Origin: Volutella citrinella
Taxonomy: Eukaryota > Ascomycota > Sordariomycetes > Hypocreales > Nectriaceae
NCBI GenBank assembly: GCA_034401135.1
Contig: JAWZSP010000007.1
Location: 4,030,001-4,094,000, forward strand
Reading direction: 5' to 3'
DNA: 64,000 bases
The position numbers and the translations under genes are program-made. Shown one piece after another: positions 41,104 through 52,066 of this stretch. How positions within the stretch are numbered: the stretch's first letter is position 1; every line of letters starts with the position of its first letter. Below the pieces are notes generated by a model. That model saw only the letters and a list, made by a program, of their open reading frames with translations. It made no database searches and was not told the DNA's origin.

Positions 41104-42090
41104 CTAAGTATCTTGCCTTGGTCTCAATACCCTCCGCAGCCATCCATTTCTCGTTCTTATCGCTTGAGCCCCCAGCTCAGTTGGGCAGAACAGGTCAAAC
41201 CCATGACACCCACCACCCCAGATATGGACATCCGCCTGCACGCCACAACGCCAGAGCTTCCTCGCATAGTCGATATCTTCATCACGGAACGGCTCACCAG
41301 AACCGGCATCGATGTAGGCTGGTGGCAAGCCCGACAGGTCGAGGGCACGGCCGGGCGCTACGTAGTGGCTGACCGTGTCGCGCCCATAGTCATCGCCAAG
41401 AACACACTTCCAGGCATATCGCCCCCAGGTCGTGTAGAAGCCCCGGCCGTTCTCAAATTGGCGAGCTGATAGAGTCGTGAACCTGTCGTCGAGCATTGGA
41501 CACACAAGCAGCTGGGCTGCCGGTTGAGGGCCGCCTCGGTCGCGCGACATGAGGAGAGCCCCTGCAGCGAGACCCGCCCCGGCAGACACTCCTGCGACGA
41601 TGAAGCGAGCAGGGTCTATGTTGTAGGTATCCAAGTTCTGGGACATCCACACAAGCGACGAATAACAGTCCTCGACCGCGGAGATGCCGTGGACTTCTGG
41701 AGACAAGCGATAGTCAACGCTAATGACTACTGCATCCAATTCTTTGACAAACTCGCTCACTGCGGCCAAGCCGACGTAGACATTGCCCATTACCCTACCA
41801 CCGCCATGGATGAAGAGGATGCCGGGACGGCGGCTCGAAAGTGGCAATGTAGACGTCTTTCTCAGGACGATGGCGGGAAGTGGAACATCCCCGCCTGGGA
41901 TTATGATGTCTTCAATGGATATCTCAGGGTCGTTTTGGATCGTTTCATCCGTAGGCGGCTCTCCTTTGCGCAAGTCAAGAAGCTCCTGGAGGTTCGCTGG
42001 GACGGGTCGATGTTGGGTGTCCTCCGTGGCGAGGATTTCAGGGTCATAAGGAGGCAGGGGAAAAGGTGTGTTGCTCGGAATTTCGCCCAT
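41104..42090 (-). CDS. Alpha/beta hydrolase of the hormone-sensitive lipase family
   Basis: Single-exon ORF of 328 residues, cytosolic (no signal peptide). HGGG forms the oxyanion hole (FIHGGGRVMGNVYVG), the nucleophile elbow is GVSAGAG (GxSAG), Asp lies in SGEPFRDED and His in GGGCHGFDLF. VISVDYRLSPEV is the strand-5 signature of the GDXG group. Such enzymes hydrolyse short-chain esters or carboxamides. It lies divergent from the PEX11-like gene, with an FAD monooxygenase beyond that. Confidence 0.92.
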   Translation of the reverse strand: MGEIPSNTPFPLPPYDPEILATEDTQHRPVPANLQELLDLRKGEPPTDETIQNDPEISIEDIIIPGGDVPLPAIVLRKTSTLPLSSRRPGILFIHGGGRVMGNVYVGLAAVSEFVKELDAVVISVDYRLSPEVHGISAVEDCYSSLVWMSQNLDTYNIDPARFIVAGVSAGAGLAAGALLMSRDRGGPQPAAQLLVCPMLDDRFTTLSARQFENGRGFYTTWGRYAWKCVLGDDYGRDTVSHYVAPGRALDLSGLPPAYIDAGSGEPFRDEDIDYARKLWRCGVQADVHIWGGGCHGFDLFCPTELGAQAIRTRNGWLRRVLRPRQDT

Positions 42091-42780
42091 CCTCTTGATT
42101 GTAGTTTGCTTTTAGAATGACAAAGTTGGGTTTCAATTTGCTCTGTAGAGAATGCTTAGAGTACACAAACTGGCACACGGTAACCGGCTTATCAATATCA
42201 GGGAGCCCAGCTGGTGTTGGGGAGTTATCCCGCATCGCAGCAAACGCCATTCTGACAACACCGTGGTGCCGGACATGTCCAATTCTGGACACCTTCAGGC
42301 GAGGTGGGGGAGCCTTCCCTAAAGGCCTAATCTCCCCGCCCCGACGTTGAATTCCAGGGACCGCTCATGTCACCCTGGACTAAGCCCCAAGGTGGTGGGC
42401 TGCAACCATCCCCGATCAGGCAGTAATCCCAGCCGCCACCTTCACGTCACCACATCAGGCAAGTTCATTCTCCCAGCCACACCTGTTAATCCCGCTGCAA
42501 GTGGCTACCGGTGCCAGTTCAGGCTTGAGACTTGCCAGTTGGGCTGGTTGCCGATTTTGGCGGCCGCCGCGGGATCAAATCCTGTAGGGATAGCCAGGGA
42601 GGCTGCATTTAGAATCGCCTGTGAGAATATGAGACCAACATTACTGGTTTCTCTTTCTTGCTTCGTGACTCGCTATGCAACAATCCTACGGGGGGGAAAC
42701 GAACATCTCCGCCATCTGCAAAAGAATCCTCGATGGTTATCCTTCTTCCTACATCTAGTCGAGAACTGACACAACCATCC
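42091..42780. other. Divergent intergenic region between HSL-type hydrolase and PEX11-like gene
   Basis: About 690 bases serving as promoter for both genes. No TATA box, repeat or RNA gene was clear. Confidence 0.45.
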
Positions 42781-43829
42781 ATGGCCGAACAAATGTACGA
42801 CAAGTGGCTCAGTCGCACACATTGCCCCTACCAGCTGACATCCTGAGTCTTTGCAGCATAGAACCCAATTTAGAAGACAGCGAGGCCACTGAAGTGAAAC
42901 CGATCGCCCCCGTCGAACCGCATGCGCCTGAAGAGAGGTCGAAACTCGGGGCTAGCTCTCTCTGTAAGAGCTTTGGACGGTCCACTACCTTTACTCCGGT
43001 CGAGAAACTTGATGGCTTCATCTCACACCTCCTCAATCTAATACACACACGCGAAGGCCACGATGAAGCCATTCAGCTGGCAGCATACTCGGCGCAGCTG
43101 GCGGTTACCGTCATGGAGATGCCCTTTCCCAGAAGTATAAGCCACTATGCATCCAAGCTGGCTGCTCTATCCTCGATAAGCTTCTTTTCTCGAAGTTTTC
43201 CGCGATTGAGTGCAGCCTTCGCATCTCTGGACGTCCGCCGCATACTGGTGCCTCGACTCAAGGCGCTTGTAAACATACTCGACGACTGGCAAACCATGAG
43301 TCGTCTATGGGGTCTCCTCTCAATGTGGGCCATGACCAAGGCGTATCTGTCTACAAGAACCGTCCCCAAGGATACGACAGGGCAGCCGGTCGAATCCAGG
43401 GCAAAGGCTGTGGAACGCAGCATTCAAGCTACACAGATTCTGTCTCTCATCGGCTTCTTTCTCTTTGAGAACACAACCTGGCTAGCTAAACGACGAGTTC
43501 TGGCCTGGCCTCAGAGCGTCCAGTCCAAATTAGGAGTTTGGTGTCTGAGATCGTATGGCCTCTATCTTTTCTCAGAATTGGGAAGACTAGTAGTTCAGCG
43601 TGTAAGCTGGGTCAACTCTACGGATGACGGTGATGCGGAGGGGGTTGCAAAGAAGTCTGAGTGGAATAGGAGCCTCGTCTCTACCATGACATGGATTCTG
43701 CTACTATCTCACTGGACGGTCCCAGGCGGGTTTCTTCCTGACGTTGTTTCCAGCGGACTAACAACGTATGCCGGGTACATTGCAGTAAGAACGCGATGGA
43801 AAGACACAGCTGTTCAAGCATCTATCTAA
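42781..43829 (+). CDS. PEX11-like peroxisomal membrane protein
   Basis: Modelled as exons 42781..42803 and 42857..43829; 331 residues. The long frame has no ATG near its start. A 53-nt intron with a CTGAC branch-like site and TTTGCAG acceptor joins MAEQMYDN to IEPNLEDSEATEVKPI in frame, though the GTGGCT donor is weak. PEX11-type features are the KLDGFISHLLNLIHTREGHD opening helix, a central VPRLKALVNILDDWQTMSRLWGLL amphipathic-to-TM stretch and a C-terminal hydrophobic hairpin (TMTWILLLSHWTVPGG...TTYAGYIAV). PEX11 proteins elongate and divide peroxisomes. It lies 2.2 kb past the amine block whose two oxidases encode PTS1-like ends. Confidence 0.75.
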
Positions 43830-43862
43830 CTACCATCCCCAAAATTACATCACCCTAACTGA

Positions 43863-45252
43863 TCAAAGCCCTTCTGACTTCTTGTCCAATCTTGGTATCT
43901 TGTGAACCCACTCCACCAGTCCCTGATATGGCTCCTCGCCCGCCACGTAGTCGAGAACCCTGCCTTGGCTGATACCACGCGCTGCGAGGAAGTTGAGCAA
44001 TATATACTCAACAGCTCTTGTTGGGATCAGGTAACGCGCCAGCAAGTAGTAGAACCAACTTGCCCACGCATGCATGCGCGTCATGCCCGCTGACCGGGTG
44101 TAATCACTCTGAAGTGCCGCAACTCGGGTCATTTGGTATTCTTGCATCATTTCGGTGATGGTTTGCAAGCTGGGCACGCCGTCGGCAGCCTTGTTGACGA
44201 GCCCATTGATTCCGTTGCACAGCATCACCACATCTTGCAGGCCATTGTTGAAGCCCAGGCCAGCATTTGGTGTAAACTTGTGGCAAGCATCCCCGGCTAA
44301 GACAACCCGGCCCCAGAACCAGTTCTTCACGATTCCTTCCTCTAGTTGAGCCATGCCTGACGTGAGCTTCTTCTCAAAAACGTCCTTTACCTTCAGAGAC
44401 TCGTTGATGGGAAAGTCGAAAAACTTCTGGGCAAAAGTCTCCACATCTGCGTCGGTATAACTGGCTCGTTCCCTGGTCGGTTGAGGCAGTTTCTCGTAGA
44501 GGAAGATCCAGCCACGATCGACCCCGGAGACGTACATGACGGATCGGTCCTGGTGCTGGGTATCAAAGTTCTTGCCGGGCTCCGAGACGCGCGGGAAGCT
44601 GCACCACATGCACTTGTATGTTGTTAGGTATGGGCTCTCTGGGTCCCATTCCGACTCTGATTTGGTTTGCAGCGCCAACTTGCGCATCAGCTTCCGTGTC
44701 CGACTATGCACACCGTCGGTGCCGATGACAACAGAGCCTGTGTAAATGGTTCCATCGTCACAGGTGACTCGGACTCCATCCTCGTCAGATTGTATGTCGG
44801 CAGCATTCTTGCCAAACAAGACACATTTTCGGTGCTTCTCCTCCAGGCCATTGTATACCGTCTGCACGAGTTGGGCTCGATGGAACGCCATCGGTCCGCA
44901 CCCATGACTGTTTACCGGTTAGAAAGTTGCTCGTAGTTTTTTGGGATTACGCTAGTTACTTTGTCTTGAGAATCTTGATGTTGGTGCTATCGCTCAACAC
45001 TTGTCCCTCCAAGGTAAATGATTTGGTGTGGTTGACTTCGGCGCCAATCTCCTTGAGCTTGTCCAAGAGGCCGAATTGATGCATCACACGCAGACTCGGC
45101 GGCCCCAAGACGAGGCTGGCCCCTGAGTCGAGCGTGACATCCTTCCGGCGTTCCAGGACGACGAAATCGATACCAGCCAGGGCCAGCGAGTGCGCTGCGG
45201 TCAGGCCAGCCGGGCCGCCGCCGACGACGATGACGCTGAATTTGGCAGTCAT
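43863..45252 (-). CDS. FAD-dependent monooxygenase (PaxM/salicylate hydroxylase type)
   Basis: Exons on the minus strand: 44960..45252 and 43863..44907 with a 52-nt GTAACT...CAG intron; 445 residues. [14 protein letters not shown] is the FAD dinucleotide-binding motif, [14 protein letters not shown] the DG motif, and [21 protein letters not shown] the GD motif contacting the ribityl chain. The C-terminal ~90 residues contain hydrophobic segments ([27 protein letters not shown]) seen in membrane-associated fungal PaxM-like enzymes that epoxidise prenylated intermediates. No prenyltransferase or cyclase is nearby in the window, so a meroterpenoid role is not supported; a general hydroxylase is equally likely. 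Confidence 0.9.
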
Positions 45253-46026
45253 TGGCGAGAATTGAGAGTGAAGTGGTTGGTCATGCAGAAGTGGATGCGA
45301 AAAGTTGCAAACGACGATGCATTTATGGGTCACCGCTTCTCAAAAATAGCCAGCCCTTCCGAGTATTTGAGGCGAAATACTCGGCGACGGCGCTCGGCAT
45401 TCAGCAGCGACGCCGAATGCGGACCCACGGAGGCACGAGGTCGATTTCGTGTAAGACAATCCAACAGACCAAGCTCATTCGCCCCACCAATTCGGCCTCC
45501 ATCCACTTAGAACGCTGGTTTCACATTCTCAATTGGTGAATAATCGGGCTGTCGGGTTTAGATGAAGCCGATGGTGGAGACTTGGGCGCGTTATGCGTGC
45601 TCGTTATGCTAGGGTCCAACGAATGCAGCAGGGTTTAGTTGCACCAACAGGGCCAATGCTTTGCTTGCCCTGGCAACCTTGCTTACACGCGGACTCGCTC
45701 GTATTGACACGGCGCGCGTCCCGGGCCCAGCCGAGTCGCCGACCGTCGCCTGCGAAATGGTCCAACGCTAGTTGCCATGTAGGAACCGTCAAGAGGCCCG
45801 TGTGACCATAACGCTTACCCATCAGTGAAGCACATGGCTTGTTCCCAAGTGGCGGTTACTACTTTGCTTCGTCATTGTCATTTCCTAAATTCGATGGCGA
45901 CGTCATTCAGGCTCCTCATAACAGCGATTGAAAGACATACATTCTTACTCCAGGGAATACAAGACTCAATGAACATGAACTAGGCTAGACCCGGAAGAAC
46001 CTTGGCTCTGTCTACATTCAACACGC
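45253..46026. other. Intergenic region between two minus-strand genes
   Basis: Promoter of the monooxygenase and 3' flank of the SUR7/PalI-like gene. Short frames lack support. Confidence 0.45.
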
Positions 46027-47039
46027 CTAATAGATCCTCCACCATTGCCCGTCTTTGTAAACCACCTCCTCCTTGCTACACATTCTCAATACCGCAAAGA
46101 CCAGCCAGATGACCAACAAGACCACAAAAGAAGCAATGATCAGAAGCAGCGGAATAGAAATCAGTTTCAACGCCACGCCCCAGAAGAATATGGCGCTGGT
46201 TGGACCCCGTGACAGTTGCTGCGTGGCTCCCGCCAAATGAATCATCTTCCGAGGCCCTTCTTCTATCGCGGCGCCAGCAAGAAAGCCTGCCCCGATGAAT
46301 AGGCCGGCGTCGACCAACGCAACGATGTAGAGCATCCATCTCTGAAGCCGTTCACGGAGGATACTGAGGTGCACGATGGCCAGTGGTACTGCCAGGAGCG
46401 CCACGATGAGGGACAGAATGCTCAGTGCTGCGGAACCTTTGAAGTAGCCATCGGTCTGAGATGATGGAAGGAGGACATCGTCGAGCTCAGTGAGCACAGC
46501 CCTCCAAGGGGACAATAACTTGTCGATGGTTTTATTGTCCACCTTGGGCCCAGCTCGAATTTTGATTGCAAAGACCATCATGTCTTCGATGCCAGTACGA
46601 GGTGGGAAGGACTGCACACAGGATGGTTGGTCGCCGGTGCCATTTCGAGTGATGCACATGCCTAATTCACTATTAGTCAACATCCCGCCGCAAATCACGG
46701 AACTCCTCACCTGAAAGACCCCAGTACCAATATTCGGGCAATGCTTCGCTTCGAAGGTCTTTTGCAGGCACACTAGTAAGGTTGGTGGCGGCGGTGATGA
46801 GCTCTTCACTTCCAACGCGGGACACGTAGATGGGTTGTGTGTTGGGAGACATGCAGCCGATGAGGACAACAATGTTTCCGACGAGTGCGACTGCATGGAA
46901 TTGTCAATTTTCGTTTCGCTTCCGAGCTGCGGGCAAGGAGTTGAGGACACCAACCGAAGACAACCACAAGAAACCAGACAGACCAGCGCCTGGACTCGCC
47001 GACGCCAACAAGGCTCAATAAAGTGTCGCGAAAACTCAT
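46027..47039 (-). CDS. SUR7/PalI-like four-TM membrane protein
   Basis: Exons on the minus strand: 46955..47039, 46711..46890 and 46027..46661; 299 residues. Introns of 64 nt (GTTGGT donor) and 49 nt (GTGAGG donor) are in phase, and the first lies inside TM1, restoring WSVWFLVVVF joined to VALVGNIVVLIGCMS. An extracellular domain of ~140 residues with several cysteines and N-x-T sites follows, then three more helices (residues ~195-215, 230-250 and 265-290) and a short basic tail. This topology matches the SUR7/PalI claudin-like family at the plasma membrane (eisosomes or pH sensing). A contiguous 380-codon frame here reads through the introns and lacks TM1, so the spliced model is preferred. 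Confidence 0.8.
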
Positions 47040-48838
47040 AATTTTTGGGCTGGGCTAGGTCAAGGTCGGGGAATTTGCAAAGGAATGTTACTTGAGAATG
47101 AAGGAGGGCTGCTCTGAGCCAGGATCTTTGCAACACAGCGGCTTCCAGGGGATTTATAGAGCAGAGCATCCGTTGACAGCTGAAAATTCCGTCGTGCTAC
47201 CAAGTATGTCCTGGGTTGCCCCAACCCGTACACCCCAGGAGCCGCTTCAATTCTGTTGGTCCCCGTGGCTATTTTGACGCATCCTCTTTCAAGAGGCGCG
47301 TATTCAGCCGCTGGGGCTTGCGCATCGTGCCTTGTGGCTGTAGATTAAAATTGCGTTCCTGTCCTTGCCGCTGCGGCTGTAGAAGCGCGTGCATTGTGGC
47401 TTTTTCAGCTTTCATCACGCTTTGCGTTGGGCAGGGCCCCTGGTTGCGGCCTTCAGGAGGATTCGACTCTGAGCCGTGCCGCCAGTGCGTGCAGGTACTA
47501 CGAATATGGCTTTCTTTTCCCATTTGACCTCTAAGCGCTCGATGGGTTTAGAGCAGGGGTTGAGCTCTTGGCAGTGCGGTAAGGCTGCGCCAAGCTGAAG
47601 CGACCCTGCCTTAGAGTGCAGATGATCAGCAAGCCACCGTTTTATTTTGTCTGCCGCGCTCCATGGATCGACGGAGCTTTGTTTTCGTGGTTACATTCAC
47701 CAGACATGACTACCGAGTAAAATTAGACACATTGTCGCCGCTAATGAAGATGCCAGAGCCAGGACCCAGTAATGCTTTGGAGGAAACAACAAAGGCCGTG
47801 AGTGATCTACGCGCCACATTGGTATTGGCAAGTGCGTGTTCAGAAAACTTGCGAGTTGGATCGATAATGCTCAAAGCAAAGACAATCTTGCCACCAGAGA
47901 AGGACTGATGACTTCGTCTCACAATGCAGAGTACGGTAGACTTAACCGAACTACCAAGTAGTGCTTCCACGCGCCCAAGGACTACGGATATGATAAGGCC
48001 ACTCTAGGAGGTTCTACAAGCCCAGGGCTCTCTCATGATCAGATCTCAAGCAATCAGTGCTCTGATTCTAACGCCTCCTCTGGCAATTCATAAAACCGCT
48101 ACATAAGACAGGACAGAGGTGCATAAAGTCGGTGCATAATTAAGACTGTGGGTCGCGGTGCGGGGTCACGGCAGATCCCGGTGAGGTCCCAACGCCCCGG
48201 GACTAAAGCTCCGGCGCCAATTTTGACGCAGTGCGAATTCCCTCAGGCGCCCTACTCCATCCTCGTCTACGCCAGACGCCAATCTGGATGGATTCTAGAA
48301 TCGAGAGACGCAAACTGGAGAGAGTCAAAATGGCGCCATTCTGCTCCGCGGCACCAACTGAGACGCACTAACTTTGGCTTTGGATCCGCACGTGTAGTTC
48401 AACGGTCGTCAGCGTCGATCCCGACGCCAGCCCTAAATGCCCATGTGCCAGCCAATTCAAAGATCACCTGGGATGGTAATGACTGCGGCCGCTTTCCCGC
48501 TTCTAATCGAAACTCAAGGAGCAAACAAAACTCGGGGGATTACACCAAGGGAGGCCCTGTTTCAACACAATGCCACGACTCATCTGGAAGCCGAGCCGTC
48601 AAATGTCAAATCAGTCACCATTATACTGAAGGGTAAAACACTTGACTCGTCAACTCGCACTGTGGGCCGGGACCGATCTCGATCTCGGTCTCCGCCAGGA
48701 GGGAGAGTCAGCGTCGGCCCACATGTCGAAATCCCCAAGCCTCGCCACTCAGCAGTTGGGCGCTCTTCTCCATTTCATCCAACTCGCAGCCGTCATTTCC
48801 ACTGTGCTACCGCGTACCTGCGCCATACATGAGCAAAA
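47040..48838. other. 1.8-kb divergent intergenic region
   Basis: Between the SUR7/PalI-like gene (minus) and the histidine kinase gene (plus). Frames of 60-160 codons occur but are not ATG-led, spliced or family-like. No RNA gene or repeat recognised. Confidence 0.5.
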
Positions 48839-51800
48839 ATGGCCCTGGACGGCCGTAGGGGCATGTTGTTCTTCCCCAGAGCCGACGCCGCAGTCCTCTC
48901 ATCGTCCAAGCAGGACCCCCTGCCCGCCTACCCCAGCGACATTGGCCCTGTCTACGACACAGACAATGTAGCCAAGCCGGTGGAGCTGTGGGCTGCAGAC
49001 CTGGAAGCGGCCTGCTACCCCTCCAAGCCCGACGGCTACGCGCCCGCGCCTGTCCCACCCAGGCCGCCTCACCGGGCTGACCGCTACCTCCGGGCCACGC
49101 TGGCCCAGAACGAGAGGCTGCGGCTATCGATGCTGTGGTACTATACGCGAGACATCCTCAACCAGACGGAGCTCCTGCACGGCTTGCAGGAAAAGGCGTT
49201 CCTGGCGCAGGAGTCGACGGGCTGGGAGTTTGTCGTCATCGGCATCCTCGACATCAACGTTTACATTCGCCTGGCCACCGTCGGCCTGAAGCTGGGCATC
49301 CTGCCCCGAGGCGAGACATTATGCGCGCACACAGTAACTCAGCCACCCGGTGTATGTCCAACATGTCCCCAGAGTAGCCAGATTTAGCAGCTAATGAACC
49401 ATCCCCAATCTAGAGCGTGTTCCTGTTGCCCAACATGCTCGAGGACTGGAGGTTTGAACAGTGTCCATACGTGGAGCAAGGCGGGCTGCTGGCCTACGCC
49501 GGCGCACCACTTCGATTGCAGCACGAATCCGGAGATTGCATCGCCCTGGGGTCCTTGTGTGTGGCATCCAGCACGCCCCAGGCCCCGTTGACCAAGCCCC
49601 AGCAGCAAACGCTGGCTCGTCTCGCCGACTGGATCGTGGCCGACATGGTTCAATGCACGAGGGCCAATCGCCAACGACAGAGACGTAGGATGGTTGAGGT
49701 CATTGCCACCCTGCAACGAGAGCTAGACAACGACCGTTGTGTCCTCACGGAGCCTGTTCTGGATGCGCTGCGCGAGACGTATGCAGATGCCATCATCACC
49801 CTGCAGTCATCAAAGCAGGACCATGTTGAGATTAAGGGACAAGACGCAGTCCCACTGAGTGCCATTGAACACGGATTTTGGGAAGATACCGACCTTCTTG
49901 ACGACTACATCACGCGACACAATCACAAAAAGCTACCAACCGATAGAGTCGTGCGCCTGATGTGTGCGGATTGCGAGAGCATCCTGGGTCCGTCAATGCT
50001 CGTCGTCGCTTCCAAGGAGTACCAGTTCGTGTTTGACGACGTCGACTTGTGGTTCCTCCAGGCCTGCGCGGGAATCATCAGACAGATGTGGCACAGGCGG
50101 CTCCTGACGGAAGCAATGCGGGCCAAGGACAAGTTCCTTCGAGGGTTTACCCACCAGCTACGGACTCCGATCCACGGCATCCTCGGCTCCGCAGAGCTAT
50201 TGGCCGAAGAGCTCGCGGCGCGCAATCAGCGCGAGACGAGCTTCTCGGGGTCAGAGTTGCTACAAGAAGCGGCCGACATGGCGGCTCGCGCTGCGGACCA
50301 GCCGAAAGCCTACGGCGATTACTTGGACACCATCACGATGGCGGGCCGCGACCTGATCTCGATTGTCAACAGCATGATTACTCTCAACAGTTGGGCCGAC
50401 ATTGCCATGGAGGACCGGGCATATGCCATGTATCTAACCCAAGACTTTGAGAAGGAGCTTGCAGACGAGATTTCCAAGGCTATCCTCGGAGATCCGCGCT
50501 ACCGGGCTTCCATCGTTTTCGTCGACGGCACCCTGTCTCTTGGCCCGCGTCGCTTTGTTACTGACTTGGGCTTGCTACGACACAGCATCATCCCTCTCGT
50601 CGCCAACGCGTTGCAAAACACCCCAGAGGGCACCATTACAGTCACAACGGCAGTCTGTCCAGACACGAGGGAGCTGGTAGTGGATGTCCGGGACACGGGC
50701 CGGGGCATCCACCCAGACCATTGGGAGCGGATATTCGAACCGTATGAGAAGATCGGCATACACTCTACGGGGGCTGGACTTGGGTTGACCTTGTCGTCCA
50801 AGTTTGCTGCTCTTTTGCGCGGATCCATAACCCTAGTGTCATCCGAAGTTGGTCGTGGATCTCACTTCCGAGCAACGTTTCGAGATATCGACTTCATGTC
50901 CTCGCCAGATCCATGGCAGGGATTAAGCGGAACTTTGAAGAACATGACATCAAAATTTCACAAGATGGATGGTGCTCTACCAACCCAGCCCTCACTAACC
51001 GGATGCTTCGGCGACTTCTTGACACACCATGGGTTCACACAGTCCGACGATATCCAGGATTGTCTCATCATATTCGAACACGCACCTGATTTAGATCAGC
51101 ACAAAATGAATCTGCTACGGATTCAGGCTCATCAAGTTGCCATCTGCCTGGTTCCTACGTCAATTGCCAGCCTTCATGCTCAACAACCCTTGCAAGACAA
51201 CATCATCTACGTACCAGGGCCTTTCCTGACCCAAACGATGGGCTTGGCTTTAGAAGAAGCGGATCGAATAATTTCAGTATTCCAGGGCAAGGCTGCGCTA
51301 GACGAGGCAGCCTTGTTGGTCTCTGCTGCTCATCCGGTAGAGCAAAACACACATCTCAGTGGCAGTGACGCAGCTGCCATTGTACAGAAGCAGATGGAAA
51401 CACAAGCGAATGGAGTGGCGAACGGCATCAAAGCCCTGGCTCTACAAAACGGAGATGCCCATCCCCTAGAAGTATTGCCACCGACACTAGCGGCTCCAAG
51501 TTGTGCCCTTCCGACGGCGCTATTAGTCGACGACAACATGGTCAACCTCCGCATTCTGCAAATGTACTGCAAGAAGAGGGGTCTGCAGTACTTCTGCGCA
51601 ACAGACGGAAAGCAAGCCGTTGATATATACACCCAGCACCAGGCTCTCGCCATGGCTGGCGAAGCCGCTCCCATTGAGCTGATCCTGATGGATTTACAAA
51701 TGCCAGTATGCGACGGCCTCGACGCCACGCGACAAATACGACGATACGAGGAGGATAGCAAGTGTAACAAGTCTGTGGTTTTCATGGTGACTGGGCAGGA

Positions 51801-51924
51801 CAGCCCGACTGATAGGGGCGCTTCTGTAGATGCTGGCGCGGATGAATACTTTGTGAAGCCAGTGGGGATGAAGGTGCTGGATCTTAATATTGCCCGATAC
51901 TTTACGGCCTTTGGGGTGCGTTAG
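48839..51924 (+). CDS. Hybrid histidine kinase (GAF-like sensor, HisKA, HATPase, receiver)
   Basis: Exons 48839..49351 and 49414..51924; 1007 residues. The 62-nt GTATGT...TAG intron joins CAHTVTQPPG to SVFLLPNMLEDWRFEQCP, a sensor stretch typical of fungal GAF-containing hybrid kinases. The H box is RGFTHQLRTPIHGILG with phospho-accepting His ~418. The N box region is LVANALQNTPEGTIT, the G1 box VRDTGRGI, and the G2 box GAGLGLTLSSKFAALL. The receiver domain has VDDNMVNLRI, the phospho-accepting Asp ~931 in ELILMDLQMP and the conserved Lys in FVKPVGM. No membrane segment, so a cytosolic sensor. It should signal through a shared phosphotransfer protein to Ssk1/Skn7-type regulators. Confidence 0.92.
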
Positions 51925-52066
51925 AAATATAGAAACAACAATCAAGCGTTTACCAATCAACCTTTCAGTGGAAATGGGTCCTCAACTCGAATGGCTGTGC
52001 TTTATCAGTATTATTGTCTACACACTACAAGGCCAGAGCCATCGACCAGACTACACATCTTGCACG

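Noticed and set aside
41104..45252. Secondary-metabolite (indole-diterpene-like) cluster suggested by the PaxM-type enzyme
   Set aside because: No prenyltransferase, GGPP synthase, terpene cyclase, PKS or NRPS is present in the window.
46027..47169. Continuous 380-codon frame for the SUR7/PalI-like gene
   Set aside because: It begins without ATG and lacks the first helix; the three-exon model has an ATG, in-phase introns and a complete four-TM topology.
48380..48450. tRNA-like GTAGTTCAACGGT sequence
   Set aside because: Resembles a D-arm start, but there is no matching acceptor stem, anticodon loop or GGTTCRA T-arm.
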